64,000 nt of DNA, from positions 124,001 to 188,000 of the forward strand of contig NZ_NCSM01000022.1 in NCBI RefSeq assembly GCF_002224125.1, read 5' to 3'. Position 1 is the first letter of the stretch. Each line of letters starts with the position of its first letter. Shown in pieces: positions 24,944-34,379 of the stretch. This stretch comes from Streptomyces sp. NBS 14/10. Lineage in GTDB: Bacteria; Actinomycetota; Actinomycetes; Streptomycetales; Streptomycetaceae. The translations under genes were made by a program, and so were the position numbers. The notes under the pieces were generated by a model. The model had not been told where the DNA came from and searched no databases. It saw only the letters and a list, made by a program, of their open reading frames with translations.

Positions 24944-26770
24944 ATGCCCGCTCGCCCCCGTCCGCGCGGTGCCCGCGGCGCCGCCGCTCTGCTGGCCGGC
25001 GCGCTGCTGCTGATCGCCGCCCCAGCCGCTCCGGCCACCCCCGCCACCTCGGCCACCCCAGCCGCCGCGGCAGCGCCCTCCGCCGTCCAGGTCAACCAGC
25101 TGGGATATCTGCCCTCCGGCCCCAAGCGCGCCACCGTCGTCACCCCCGCCACCACCGCGCTGCCCTGGCAGCTACGGGACGCCACGGGCGCGGTGGCCGC
25201 CTCCGGCACCACCACCGTGCACGGCGCCGACACCGCTTCGGGCGACGCCACGCACCTGGTGGACTTCTCCTCGTACCAGGGCACGGGCACCGGTTACACG
25301 CTCACCGTGGACGGCCGGGCGAGCCATCCCTTCGACATCCGCGCGGATCTGTACGACGGGCTGCGCTCGGACGCGATGTCCTTCTTCTACCAGCAGCGCA
25401 GCGGCATCCCGATCCAGGCGTCGCTGGCGGGGGCGGCGTACGCGCGGCCCGCCGGACACCTGGGTATCGCGCCGAACAAGGGGGACACCAGTGTCCCATG
25501 CCAGACCGGGGTGTGCGACTACTCCCGGGATGTCCGCGGCGGCTGGTACGACGCCGGTGACCAGGGCAAGTACGTGGTCAACGGCGGCATCGCGGTATGG
25601 CAGACGGTGAACTCCTTCGAGCGCGCCAAGCGCTCGGGGCACGAGTCGGCGCTCGGGGACGCCACGCTGCGGGTGCCCGAGCGTGGCAACCGCGTCCCCG
25701 ATGTGCTGGACGAGGCCCGCTGGGAGCTGGAGTTCCTGATGCGGATGCAGATCCCGGAGGGCAAACCGCGGGCGGGCATGGCCTTCCACAAGATCCATGA
25801 CGCGCAGTGGACAGGTCTGCCCACCCGGCCCGAGCAGGACTCCCAGCCGCGCGAACTGCACGCCCCGTCGACCGCCGCCACGCTCAACCTGGCGGCGGTG
25901 GCGGCCCAGTGTGCCCGGGTGTTCGCACCGTACGACAAGACCTTCGCCGCCCGCTGCCTGGCCTCCGCCCGCCGCGCCTGGACCGCGGCGAAGGCCAACC
26001 CGAACGTGCTGGCCCCGGATTCGGACGGCACCGGTGGCGGGGCGTACGGGGACACGCGGGTCGACGACGAGTTCTACTGGGCGGCGGCCGAGCTGTACGC
26101 GACCACCGGGGAGAGCCCGTACCGGGACGCGGTCATCTCCTCGCCCTTCCACACCTCGGCCGACGCCTTCACCCCGCTCGGCTTCGCCTGGCCCGACACC
26201 GCGGCCCTGGGCCGGATCACCCTGGCCACCGTCCCGAACGGCCTGGCCGCCGACGACCGGGCGCGTGTCCGCGCCTCGGTGGTCTCGGCCGCCGACGGCT
26301 ATCTGGACGCCATGTCCCGTCAGGGCTACGCGGTGCCGCTGCCGGAGGACGGCTATGTGTGGGGCTCCAACGGCCAGGTGGGCAATAACGCGACCGTCAT
26401 CGCCGTCGCGTACGAGCTCACCGGCCACCGGCGCTACCGCGACGGGGCGCTGGAGACGCTGGACTATCTGCTCGGCCGCAACGCGCTGGGCCAGTCCTAT
26501 GTGTCCGGCTACGGCGAGGAGGCGTCCCACAACCAGCACCACCGCTTCTGGGCCCACCAAGCGGACGCCTCGCTGCCCAACCCGCCCGCCGGATCGCTCG
26601 CGGGCGGTCCGGACTCGGCGCTGCAGGACCCGGTGGCGCAGGAGAAGCTGCCGGGGTGTGCGGCGGCCAAGTGCTACATCGACGACATCGGCTCGTACTC
26701 GACCAACGAGGTGGCGATCAACTGGAACGCCCCGCTGGCCTGGCTGGTCGCGTTCGCCGCGGAGCGCTGA
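24944..26770 (+). CDS. Secreted GH9 cellulase with N-terminal Ig-like domain
   Basis: This is a 608-residue exported endo- or processive glucanase. The signal peptide and an Ala/Pro/Thr linker run to about residue 45. An Ig-like cellulase N domain follows ('[19 protein letters not shown]'). The (alpha/alpha)6 GH9 domain shows '[17 protein letters not shown]' with the catalytic-base Asp pair, '[18 protein letters not shown]', and C-terminal '[15 protein letters not shown]' with the proton-donor Glu. There is no CBM. It is the third gene of the run under the CebR-type operator, with a 71-base gap after the mannanase gene. It ends convergent to the RHS gene. Confidence 0.93.
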   Translation: MPARPRPRGARGAAALLAGALLLIAAPAAPATPATSATPAAAAAPSAVQVNQLGYLPSGPKRATVVTPATTALPWQLRDATGAVAASGTTTVHGADTASGDATHLVDFSSYQGTGTGYTLTVDGRASHPFDIRADLYDGLRSDAMSFFYQQRSGIPIQASLAGAAYARPAGHLGIAPNKGDTSVPCQTGVCDYSRDVRGGWYDAGDQGKYVVNGGIAVWQTVNSFERAKRSGHESALGDATLRVPERGNRVPDVLDEARWELEFLMRMQIPEGKPRAGMAFHKIHDAQWTGLPTRPEQDSQPRELHAPSTAATLNLAAVAAQCARVFAPYDKTFAARCLASARRAWTAAKANPNVLAPDSDGTGGGAYGDTRVDDEFYWAAAELYATTGESPYRDAVISSPFHTSADAFTPLGFAWPDTAALGRITLATVPNGLAADDRARVRASVVSAADGYLDAMSRQGYAVPLPEDGYVWGSNGQVGNNATVIAVAYELTGHRRYRDGALETLDYLLGRNALGQSYVSGYGEEASHNQHHRFWAHQADASLPNPPAGSLAGGPDSALQDPVAQEKLPGCAAAKCYIDDIGSYSTNEVAINWNAPLAWLVAFAAER

Positions 26771-26817
26771 GCGGGGCTGAGGGCCCGGAGTCCGAGCGGG
26801 CGCCCGAGGGCCCCCGC

Positions 26818-29800
26818 TCACCATATTTCGGACCGGCACGCCGCCCAGTGCACGTTGCCCATGTTCGGGTGCAGCAGCTCCGAGAGCCTGGTCTCCTGCG
26901 TCACCGTCACCGGATTGCCCATGATCGTCAGATCGTCGGTGGGCGGGCGGAGCGAGTAGTTCCAGACCCGTTCACCCGGTTCGGCGATCCATTTCGGGAC
27001 CACCGGTTCAGTGCCGAGCTCGACGCGGTTGGCCACTGGATCCTTGAGGATCTCGCCGTGGGGGCAGTACATGTGGAGTCTCGTCCCCTTCGGGACGGTG
27101 AACTGGGCCCCTTCGCCCAGATCGAGGTAGTTCAGACTGATGTCGCCGTGGCCGCTGAAGACGAGCTCGCCGTCCGGCCGCCCTCCCGGCCGCGTGCCGG
27201 GCGTACACGGGCAGAGCCCCAGCGGATCGACCCAGGCGTGCGGGTTCGCCACATACGCGACGGGGTTGGGCGCGGCGGCCAGGCCGAGCGGGTCGGGGCT
27301 GGTGTAGCGGGCGGTCTCGGGGTCGTAGTAGCGGAACAGGTTGTAGTGGAGTCCGGTTTCCGGGTCGTGGTACTGGCCGGGGAAGCGCAGTGGCGTATGC
27401 GCCTCCCCGGCCGCCCCGGGGCCGGTCGCGCCCCACAGGGTGGCGTGCTGGCGCGCGACGATGTCGCCGTTCTCGTCGAGGAGTTCGCGGGGGGTGCCCA
27501 CCAGGTCGGTGACGATGGCGAAGAATCTTCGGTCGATCTCCCGACGCCCCATGTCGTCGGTGACGCGCTCGGTCTGGGCGACCGGGCGGAGCCCGTCGTG
27601 GTCCCAGGTGAGGGTGGTCGGCTCGGACCGGGCCTGCCCGGTGGTGGTCTGCTCGACGAGCGTGGAGCCGTCCCAGACGAAGTCCACGCGCTCGACGACG
27701 GTGTCGCCGTCGGCGGCGAGCCGCTGTTTGGCGGTGCGCCGGCCCAGCGGGTCGTACAGATAGCGCCAGACGGTGCCGTCGGGGGTGGTGACGGAGGTCA
27801 GCCGGTCCTCCGCGTCCCATGCGTACCGCCAGGTGTCCGGCTTGCGCGACAGCCTGTTCCGCTGCCGCAAGGTGATCCGGCCCGCCGCGTCGTACTCGTA
27901 CCGGACACGTCCCGCGCGGGTGACACGGGTGCCGGTGTACGTGCGGGGGCCGGTGGCGTCGGAGTGCGAGGCGAACGGCGCGGGCCAGGAGGCGTAGGTC
28001 TGGTTGCCCGTCTCGTCGTACGCGTAGCTCTCGCCCCGCCCGCCGGCCACGCGCACGGCCGTGACCCGGCCCGCCGGGTCGAGTTCGAAGCCGTGGGCGC
28101 CACGCAGCTGGTCGGCGACTCCGGTCAGATGGCCGTCGGCGCGATAGGTGTACTCCCGGCGCTGCACGGTGGCGGCCTCTTCGGCGGACTGGGCGTGGCT
28201 GGTGAGGACCTGCTCGGCCAGCCGGCCGGCCGGGTCCCAGACCTGTGCGAGCGTGGCGGCGCGGTCGATGCGGCGGGTGGTCTCGCGGCCGGACTCGTCG
28301 TACGCGGAGGCGATGGTGTGGCCGCCGGCCTTGAGCGTGGTGCGGTGGCCGGCGGCGTCGTACGCGAAGGAGGACAGCGCGCCGGAGGGGGTGACGCGCC
28401 GGACGGGCCGGCCGAGCGCGTCGTAGGTGTGCGCCAGGACCCGTCCGCCGGACAGCTCCGACTTGACCCGGCCCATCAGGTCGCGGTGGAAGGCGAGTTG
28501 CGCGTCCGGGCCCTCGGCCGACGCCAGCCGGCCCGCCGGGTCCCAGTCGAAGGTGGTGGCCCGGCCGTCCGCCGCCTTGCGCGCGATCCGGCCCATGGGG
28601 TCCCGGGTGAAGTCGACCGTCTGGCCGAGGGCGTTGGTGCGCGAGACGAGCCGGTCGGCGGCGTCGTACCGGTAGGTGGACGTACGGCCGTCGAAGTCGG
28701 TCTCGCTCACCGGGCGGCCCGCCGGGTCGTACTCGTAGGTCCAGGTGAGGCCCTGCGGGTCAGTCACCCGGGTGAGGCGCAGCCGGGTGTCGTAGGCGTA
28801 CTCGACGCGGGCGCCGTCGGGCCCGGTGCGGGCCGCCACCAGGTCGAAGTGGGTGTACTCGTACGAGGTGGCCTGGCCCAGGGCGTCGGTGTACGCGACG
28901 CAGTTGCCCTCGCCGTCGTAACGCCAGCTCTGCCGGGCGCCGCCTGGGTCGGTGTGCGCGGCGAGCCTGCCCTCGACCGTCCACTCCATGCGGGTGGTGG
29001 CGCCGAGCGGGTCGGTGACGGTGGTCGGGCGGCCGAAGGCGTCGCGGTGGTAGGTGGTGGTCGCGCCCAGCGGGTCGGTGATCTCCAGCGGCAGGCCGGC
29101 CGTGTCGCAGCGGACCCGGGTGGTCCCGCCGAGGGGGTCGATCACCGAGGTCAGGGCGCCGCGTTCGTCGTAGGTGCAGCGGGTGGTGTGGCCGGCGGGG
29201 TCCGTGCTGGCGGTGCGGTTTCCGCGTTCGTCGTAGGTGTGGCGCCACACCGTTCCGTCGGCGTCGGTGATCTCCACCGGCAGCCCCAGAGGGTTGCGGG
29301 CGATGGTGCGGGTGTGGCCGTCCGGTGTGGTCAGCCGGGCCAGGCGGCCGGCCTCGTCGTAGGCGTAGCGGGTGGTGTGCCCGAGCGCGTCGGTGTGGGC
29401 CAGCGGGCGGCCGTGGCGGTCGGACCTGGTGCGGACGGTGTTGCCGAGCGGATCGGTGACGGCGACGATCCGGCAGCGGTCGTCGACCAGATAGCGGGTG
29501 GTGTGCCCCTCGGGGGTGCGGACCGCGGTGACCTGGTGGCCGGTGTCCGGGTCGACGCCGTCGCCGCCGCCGTCATAGTCGATGCACAGCGACACATGGC
29601 CTTCGGTGCCGCCCTCGGAGACGACGCGGTCGCGCTCGTCGTAGACGTACTCGTAGCGTCGGCGGTTGGTGTCCACCCAGGCGATGACCCGGTGGTCGCT
29701 GTCGTACTCGAAGCGCAGCGGGAGGCCGCTGGAGCCGGTGACCTCGGTCAGGTCGCCGTCGGTGTAGCCGTAGCGGACCAGTTCGGTGTCGCCCAGGCGC

Positions 29801-31512
29801 AGGGCGGTGATCCGCCCGCCCTCGGTGGCGAACGTCAGGTGGTAGCCGCCGTCGTGGACGATGCCGGTGGGGGTGCCGTCGGTGTCGTAGGTGAAGGTGA
29901 GGCGGTGGCCGTTGCGGTCGGAGATCTCGGTCAGCGGCGCCTCGCCGTCCGCGCCGGGCGGCACGCCCTCGGGTCCGGTGTGGCGCCGGACGTGGCCGGT
30001 GTCCGGGTCGGTGACGGTGTAGTCGCCGTCGGGGGCGCGCTCCAGTGGCCACCGCGGGCCCAGTTCGGGCAGCGTCGGCACACCGGGGGCGGGATGCGGA
30101 TAGGACAGCAGCAGTCCATCGGCGCCGACGAGGACGACGCCCCGGTCAAGGATCTCCAGGCGCTGATCGGCCGTGCTCGACCACGAGGGGCCGAACCACC
30201 GCCCGGCGCGGTACCCGGACTCGGCCCTGCGCTGGAACACCAGCGGCAGCAGGCCCGGCAGGGACACATCGGTCTGCGGCAGGTACATCTTCCCGGTGGC
30301 CAGGTCCACCGGGTCGGTGTAGCCGTGAGTCTTGGCGTGGTCGGGGACGCTGTGCGGTGCGGCACCGTCCTTCTTGAGCTGTGCGTGGCCGCCGAACTTC
30401 CCCTTCCAGCTGCTGGGTTTCCAGCCCCTGCTCGGTACCCGTTCGGCGATCCTGGCGAGGTCCTTGCCGGCGGTGGCGAGCGACCGCACACCCCCGAGAC
30501 CCTTGGTGCCGACCAGTTCGGGCACCAGTCTCCCCAGGCCCTCGGCGGGGTCCTTCTCCGCGGAGTCCCACATGGCCTTCAGCGCCGTCTTCGGGTCGTT
30601 CGCCATCCGGAGCAGTCCGGCGGCGGTGTCGTTGAGGCGGGTGGCGTATTCGGCGGGGTGGGTGAGGTTGTAGGGGTCCAGGGGGTCCATGGAGCGGACG
30701 AAGTCCACCAGCCCCGCCGTGCCCTTGACCACGCCACCGATGAAGTGGCTCCCGTCCAGCCGCAGCCCCTCCGCCCCGTCCGCCACCCGCCGGAGGTACG
30801 AGGGTTTACCCGGGGCCTTGTCGCGCGCCGCCGCCACCGCCCGCTGAGCGGTGAGGTGCGCCGTGTCCCGCTGCCGCCGCGCCTCGCCGAGGATGTCCTG
30901 GGCCGCCTCGATATCGGCGCTGCCGGGGCCGTGGCCGGCGGAGGTCTCGGTGCGGTGGGCGGCGCGGGCCGCCTCGGACGCCTTCCTGCCCCTGCGATAG
31001 GTGCGGACGGCGTCGTCTGCCTGCTTCTGGGCCCACTCCACCGTCTCGGCGAACTCGCGCAGCGCCGCGGCCGCCTTTCCGCAGGCGTCGGCCGCCACGT
31101 ACCACTTCTTCGGCTCGGCGGACACCTGCCGGGTGAAGGCCGCGGCGGACCGCCCCTTCAAGGTGTCGAGGGCGTGGGGGCCGACGCCTTGGAGCCCCTT
31201 GCCGACGTCGTTGAAGGCGTTCTCGAAGGTGGTCAGGTGGTCGGCCGTGGCCCGCAGCTTGTCGGGGCTGCCGTGGACGAGCTGCTTGGGGTCCTCGGTC
31301 TGGTCAAGACCCATCTCCTCGACGTCCGCGCCCAGCGCGTTCGCGGCCGAGTCGGACGTACGCCGGAGCCAGTCGGCCCCGCCGGACCAGCCCATGTCGT
31401 CCAGCCGGCCGGCGGTGAAGTCGCCCGCCCCGTCGATGGCCTCGCCGACGTTCTCCACCTGGTCGTCGACGAAGCGCTGCACCGGATCAGGTATGAAATC
31501 CCCGAGTCCCAC
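26818..31512 (-). CDS. RHS-repeat polymorphic-toxin-like protein with Stv-like C-terminal domain
   Basis: This 1564-residue protein starts with GTG at 31512. Residues 1-300 are helical and resemble WXG-type/T7SS N-terminal export regions. From about 380 a DUF6531-like start ('DPVDLATGKMYLPQTDV') leads into more than 20 YD/RHS repeats of the form GxxxxYxYDxxGR. The RHS core ends at 'YTSPDPLGLAAAPNPVAYV' and 'WVDPLGL', after which such proteins change to a variable toxin tip. The tip (about 130 residues) has 'ELVFSGHGDIS', 'TRLHMYCPHGEI', 'TIMGNPVTV' and 'GNVHWAACRSEIW', resembling the putative adhesin/effector Stv domain. No immunity-like gene follows: the next gene is the convergent GH9. Confidence 0.85.
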   Translation of the reverse strand: MGLGDFIPDPVQRFVDDQVENVGEAIDGAGDFTAGRLDDMGWSGGADWLRRTSDSAANALGADVEEMGLDQTEDPKQLVHGSPDKLRATADHLTTFENAFNDVGKGLQGVGPHALDTLKGRSAAAFTRQVSAEPKKWYVAADACGKAAAALREFAETVEWAQKQADDAVRTYRRGRKASEAARAAHRTETSAGHGPGSADIEAAQDILGEARRQRDTAHLTAQRAVAAARDKAPGKPSYLRRVADGAEGLRLDGSHFIGGVVKGTAGLVDFVRSMDPLDPYNLTHPAEYATRLNDTAAGLLRMANDPKTALKAMWDSAEKDPAEGLGRLVPELVGTKGLGGVRSLATAGKDLARIAERVPSRGWKPSSWKGKFGGHAQLKKDGAAPHSVPDHAKTHGYTDPVDLATGKMYLPQTDVSLPGLLPLVFQRRAESGYRAGRWFGPSWSSTADQRLEILDRGVVLVGADGLLLSYPHPAPGVPTLPELGPRWPLERAPDGDYTVTDPDTGHVRRHTGPEGVPPGADGEAPLTEISDRNGHRLTFTYDTDGTPTGIVHDGGYHLTFATEGGRITALRLGDTELVRYGYTDGDLTEVTGSSGLPLRFEYDSDHRVIAWVDTNRRRYEYVYDERDRVVSEGGTEGHVSLCIDYDGGGDGVDPDTGHQVTAVRTPEGHTTRYLVDDRCRIVAVTDPLGNTVRTRSDRHGRPLAHTDALGHTTRYAYDEAGRLARLTTPDGHTRTIARNPLGLPVEITDADGTVWRHTYDERGNRTASTDPAGHTTRCTYDERGALTSVIDPLGGTTRVRCDTAGLPLEITDPLGATTTYHRDAFGRPTTVTDPLGATTRMEWTVEGRLAAHTDPGGARQSWRYDGEGNCVAYTDALGQATSYEYTHFDLVAARTGPDGARVEYAYDTRLRLTRVTDPQGLTWTYEYDPAGRPVSETDFDGRTSTYRYDAADRLVSRTNALGQTVDFTRDPMGRIARKAADGRATTFDWDPAGRLASAEGPDAQLAFHRDLMGRVKSELSGGRVLAHTYDALGRPVRRVTPSGALSSFAYDAAGHRTTLKAGGHTIASAYDESGRETTRRIDRAATLAQVWDPAGRLAEQVLTSHAQSAEEAATVQRREYTYRADGHLTGVADQLRGAHGFELDPAGRVTAVRVAGGRGESYAYDETGNQTYASWPAPFASHSDATGPRTYTGTRVTRAGRVRYEYDAAGRITLRQRNRLSRKPDTWRYAWDAEDRLTSVTTPDGTVWRYLYDPLGRRTAKQRLAADGDTVVERVDFVWDGSTLVEQTTTGQARSEPTTLTWDHDGLRPVAQTERVTDDMGRREIDRRFFAIVTDLVGTPRELLDENGDIVARQHATLWGATGPGAAGEAHTPLRFPGQYHDPETGLHYNLFRYYDPETARYTSPDPLGLAAAPNPVAYVANPHAWVDPLGLCPCTPGTRPGGRPDGELVFSGHGDISLNYLDLGEGAQFTVPKGTRLHMYCPHGEILKDPVANRVELGTEPVVPKWIAEPGERVWNYSLRPPTDDLTIMGNPVTVTQETRLSELLHPNMGNVHWAACRSEIW

Positions 31513-31840
31513 CGCGTGTACCCCCGTACGTGTGCTGGTGCCGCCATGAGCCTACTTGCGCCGCGGGCCACCGAGAACGCGCAGGCCACGGGTTTGAGCA
31601 GGTTCTGAGGAAGCACATACGCGGCCGGGCCCCCCTTTTTCGAGGCTCGGTTCGCCTCCGGGGCGCTACAGCCCCTGTCGACGGTCGACCGTGCTCGGCC
31701 ACTCGTACCTCGCGGCCTGCGCGCGCTCTCCCTTTCGACAGCGGCGCGCCCCTTCGGCTCACCGGCCCGCGAGCATGGTCTACTCGCGGGCCGGTGGGGG
31801 GCGTTCGCCCGGTGTGCGGTGGTTGGCCGGCCTCCGGGGC
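31513..31840. other. 328-base gap between RHS and glutathione peroxidase genes
   Basis: No convincing gene is seen here; the reading frames present have no codon-bias support or ribosome sites. It contains the leader of the RHS gene at the left, a G/C-rich tract with a short C5T5 run near 31635, and the strong hairpin annotated at 31761-31795 at the right. Confidence 0.5.
31761..31795 (-). terminator. Terminator hairpin downstream of glutathione peroxidase
   Basis: A perfect 13-base inverted repeat (ACCGGCCCGCGAG at 31761-31773, its complement at 31783-31795) with a 9-base loop begins about 45 bases after the peroxidase stop codon, on the side where its transcript would end. Confidence 0.8.
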
Positions 31841-32329
31841 TCAGCGGGGCAGCTGTGCCTCGATCGCCGCGACGACCTCCGCCGCCTCCGGCTCGGTCCG
31901 CGGCCGGAACCTGGCGACGACCTCGCCGCCCGGCGAGACCAGGAACTTCTCGAAGTTCCACTGGACGTCGCCCGCGTCGCCCGCCTCGTCCTCGGTCTTG
32001 GTCAGCTCGGCGTACAGCGGATGCCGCCCCTCGCCGTTGACCTCGATCTTCTCCATCAGCGGGAAGGAAACCCCGTACGTCGTCGAGCAGAACGTCTGGA
32101 TCTCCTCGCTGCTCCCGGGCTCCTGACCGGCGAACTGGTTGCAGGGGAAGCCCAGCACGGTGAAGCCGCGCTCCGCGTAGCGCTGCTGCAGCCGCTCCAG
32201 GCCCTCGTACTGCGGGGTCAGCCCGCACTTGGAGGCCACGTTGACCAGCAGCAGCGCCGTGTCCTGGTGCGCGCCGAGGGTGGTGGGCTCGCCGGAGAGG
32301 GTGTGCAGGGGAATGTCGTACAGACTCAT
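31841..32329 (-). CDS. Glutathione peroxidase-family thiol peroxidase
   Basis: A 162-residue cytosolic protein of the GPx family. Catalytic Cys35 lies in 'NVASKCGLTPQY', with the partner Gln in 'GFPCNQFAGQEP' and Trp-Asn in 'VQWNFEKFLV', completing the Cys-Gln-Trp-Asn centre. Because it is a Cys and not a Sec enzyme, and actinomycetes lack glutathione, it probably uses thioredoxin or mycothiol-linked reductants. Start ATG at 32329. It is divergent from the membrane protein gene of the conflict-type locus but does not look like part of it. Confidence 0.93.
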   Translation of the reverse strand: MSLYDIPLHTLSGEPTTLGAHQDTALLLVNVASKCGLTPQYEGLERLQQRYAERGFTVLGFPCNQFAGQEPGSSEEIQTFCSTTYGVSFPLMEKIEVNGEGRHPLYAELTKTEDEAGDAGDVQWNFEKFLVSPGGEVVARFRPRTEPEAAEVVAAIEAQLPR

Positions 32330-32451
32330 CGGTGCAACTCGCCTTCGTCGTTCCGTCGGTGCATGGCAAATCTATGCGCTGCCGTCGGCCGTCTGCGGTT
32401 ACGCTCGGTGGTCCGGGGCATCAGGGCGCGAGAGCTCGTCGAGGGGGATGT

Positions 32452-32997
32452 GTGTCACGGGACGAGGAAGCCGTCGTCGGCAGGCTGCTCATCGTGGAAT
32501 ACGAGCAGGTGAAGGAGGAACAGCGGGCACGTATCGGGTTCCGGGACAATCTGCTCTACGCGACGCTCGCCTCCATGGCGGCCATCATCACCTTCTCGCT
32601 GCAAGGCGGCGGCCGGCCCGAACTGCTACTGCTGCTGCCCCCGGCCTCGGTGCTGCTGGGCTGGACCTATCTGGTCAATGACGAAAAGATCTCGGCCATC
32701 GGCCGCTATATACGCCAGGACCTCGACCCACGGCTGGCCACGCTGGCCCCCGACCGGACGCGGGTCTTCGGCTGGGAGACGGCCCACCGCGACGACCGCC
32801 GCCGGATCTCCCGAAAGCGGCTGCAACTCGCCGCCGACCTGCTGCTCTTCGCCGTGGCGCCGATCGCCGCCCTGATCGTCTACTGGACCAGCGGCCCGGC
32901 CAAGGCACCGCTCGTCGCGATCTCGGTGGCCGAAACCCTGCTGATCGCGGTGTTGGCGGTGCAAATCGTGCTGTACGCGGATCTGCACCGGCCCTGA
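32452..32997 (+). CDS. Four-helix membrane protein at the head of the VMAP/MoxR locus
   Basis: I do not recognise the 181-residue family. It has two hydrophobic hairpins: helices at about 33-50 and 57-75, then 126-145 and 153-175, separated by a charged loop of about 50 residues with 'RDDRRRISRKRLQ'. There is no signal peptide. GTG at 32452 is used because it begins the charged N-terminal helix 'VEYEQVKEEQRARI'. It lies 52 bases upstream of the nucleosidase-EAD gene on the same strand. By position it may be a membrane effector or anchor, in the manner of 4TM effectors in other defence systems; that is inference. Confidence 0.7.
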   Translation: MSRDEEAVVGRLLIVEYEQVKEEQRARIGFRDNLLYATLASMAAIITFSLQGGGRPELLLLLPPASVLLGWTYLVNDEKISAIGRYIRQDLDPRLATLAPDRTRVFGWETAHRDDRRRISRKRLQLAADLLLFAVAPIAALIVYWTSGPAKAPLVAISVAETLLIAVLAVQIVLYADLHRP

Positions 32998-33049
32998 CGC
33001 CACCTGACACCATGGGACCGCTTGGACATGTGCGACCTAGGGGGACAAG

Positions 33050-34174
33050 GTGTGGTCTGACGGGAACGGGGGTCCGGCGGGCGGCGCGCGGGCGGAGGCG
33101 GTCATCCTCACCGCGCTCGAGGTGGAGTACCGGGCCGTACGGGCGCATCTGGAGGAGCTGCGCACCGTGGCGGCCGAGCGGGGATCCCTGTTCGAGGTGG
33201 GCGTCTTCCGCGCGGGCCAGCACCCCGGCACCTCGGTCGCGATCCATATGACGGGCCCGGGGAACCCGAGCGCCGCGGCCCTGGTGGAGCGGGCCTCGGC
33301 GCTCTTCGCCCCGCGGACCCTGCTGTTCGTCGGGGTGGCGGGCGGCCGCAAGGACGTGGGCCTGGGGGATGTGGTCGCCGCGGAGGCGGTGTACGACTAC
33401 GAGACCGGCAAGGACACCGAGGACGCCTTTCTGCCCCGCCAGAAGACCCATCAGTCGACGTACGACCTGGTCCAGCTGGCCAGGATGATCGCGACCAACG
33501 ACGAGTGGCAGCGCGGAATCCGCCCCGCCGGGGGCGACACCGCGCCGCGCCCGAGGGCCCATGTCAAGCCCATCGCGGCGGGCGGCCGGGTGGTGGCCCA
33601 CCAGCGCTCGGAGGTCGGCCGCCGGCTCACGGCGGGCGCGGGCGACGCGGTGGCGGTGGACATGGAGGGCTTCGGCTTCCTGGCGGGCGCGTATGTCAAC
33701 CGGCAGGTCGACGCCCTGGTGATCCGCGGCATCTCCGATCTGCTCGCCGACAAGGACGAGGCCCACGACGAGCACTGGCAGCCCGTAGCCTCCCGGCACG
33801 CGGCGGCGTTCGCCTTCGAACTCCTGCGCCGGCTGCCCGCGCTCGCGGCGACAGCCCCCGCACCGGCCCGCCCCGCCGCAGCCACTCGCCGTAAACTGAC
33901 GATCCGTGAACTGGGAGCACTGACAGAGCTGTTGCTCGCCGTCCCCGGGCTGTCCTCCCCGGCCAGCTGGCAGCAACTGCTGGACGAACTGCCGGGCGTC
34001 GGCACACAGGTGGCCAGGCAGTCGGCGAGCCGGGCGGAGGCCCTGGCCCTGCTGCGCACCTGTGAGGCGTACGGTGCATGGGAGGCCCTGGCTGACGTCC
34101 TCGCGGTCATCGCGCCGGACGCCCCGGCCACGGCGGAACTGATCGCTCGGCTGAAGCTGCTCGGCCTCGGCTGA
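33050..34174 (+). CDS. Nucleoside phosphorylase/nucleosidase-family effector fused to an effector-associated domain
   Basis: This 374-residue protein has two parts. Residues about 18-270 are a PNP/MTA-SAH-nucleosidase fold: 'AVILTALEVEYRAVRAHL', 'LLFVGVAGGRKDVGLGDVV', and 'VAVDMEGFGF' with 'VIRGISDLLADKDEAHDE', which hold the substrate Glu and catalytic Asp. After an Ala/Pro linker, residues about 285-370 form an all-helical effector-associated domain ending 'LAVIAPDAPATAEL'. The VMAP protein next door has a related domain with 'LAILAPDAPA'. Known logic: such death-like domains bring effectors to their NTPase partner, so activation may trigger nucleotide or NAD-type destruction. GTG start at 33050 with AGGGGG before it. 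Confidence 0.82.
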   Translation: MWSDGNGGPAGGARAEAVILTALEVEYRAVRAHLEELRTVAAERGSLFEVGVFRAGQHPGTSVAIHMTGPGNPSAAALVERASALFAPRTLLFVGVAGGRKDVGLGDVVAAEAVYDYETGKDTEDAFLPRQKTHQSTYDLVQLARMIATNDEWQRGIRPAGGDTAPRPRAHVKPIAAGGRVVAHQRSEVGRRLTAGAGDAVAVDMEGFGFLAGAYVNRQVDALVIRGISDLLADKDEAHDEHWQPVASRHAAAFAFELLRRLPALAATAPAPARPAAATRRKLTIRELGALTELLLAVPGLSSPASWQQLLDELPGVGTQVARQSASRAEALALLRTCEAYGAWEALADVLAVIAPDAPATAELIARLKLLGLG

Positions 34175-34379
34175 CCGCCGCGCGGCGCCCGTGACCTGGC
34201 ATGTCCGGGGCCGGTGCCGTGTGACGGGGGCGACTCTCGCGCCTTACGGGGTGTCAGGTCAGGCGTTCGGGGCATACAAGTTGTCCGGAGTCCGGGCCGG
34301 GCGGGAACCGCCTGTGGCAGGGTTCCGGAGAAGATCATCGGCGGCGGGGACCGGTGATGGGGGCACGGGAGGTTCATGC

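Noticed and set aside
27000..30000. Periodic repeats that could suggest a tandem repeat or CRISPR-like element
   Set aside because: They are the degenerate RHS/YD protein repeats in a single long reading frame, with no constant repeat-spacer pattern.
26656..31608. A 1650-codon open frame on the + strand opposite the RHS gene
   Set aside because: It is antisense to a clear RHS protein and rich in Gly/Val/Arg as expected for a complementary-strand shadow in very GC-rich DNA.
31600..31700. Possible RNA gene or tRNA near the RHS start
   Set aside because: No T-loop (GTTCRA) or cloverleaf pairing could be found; only short G/C repeats are present.
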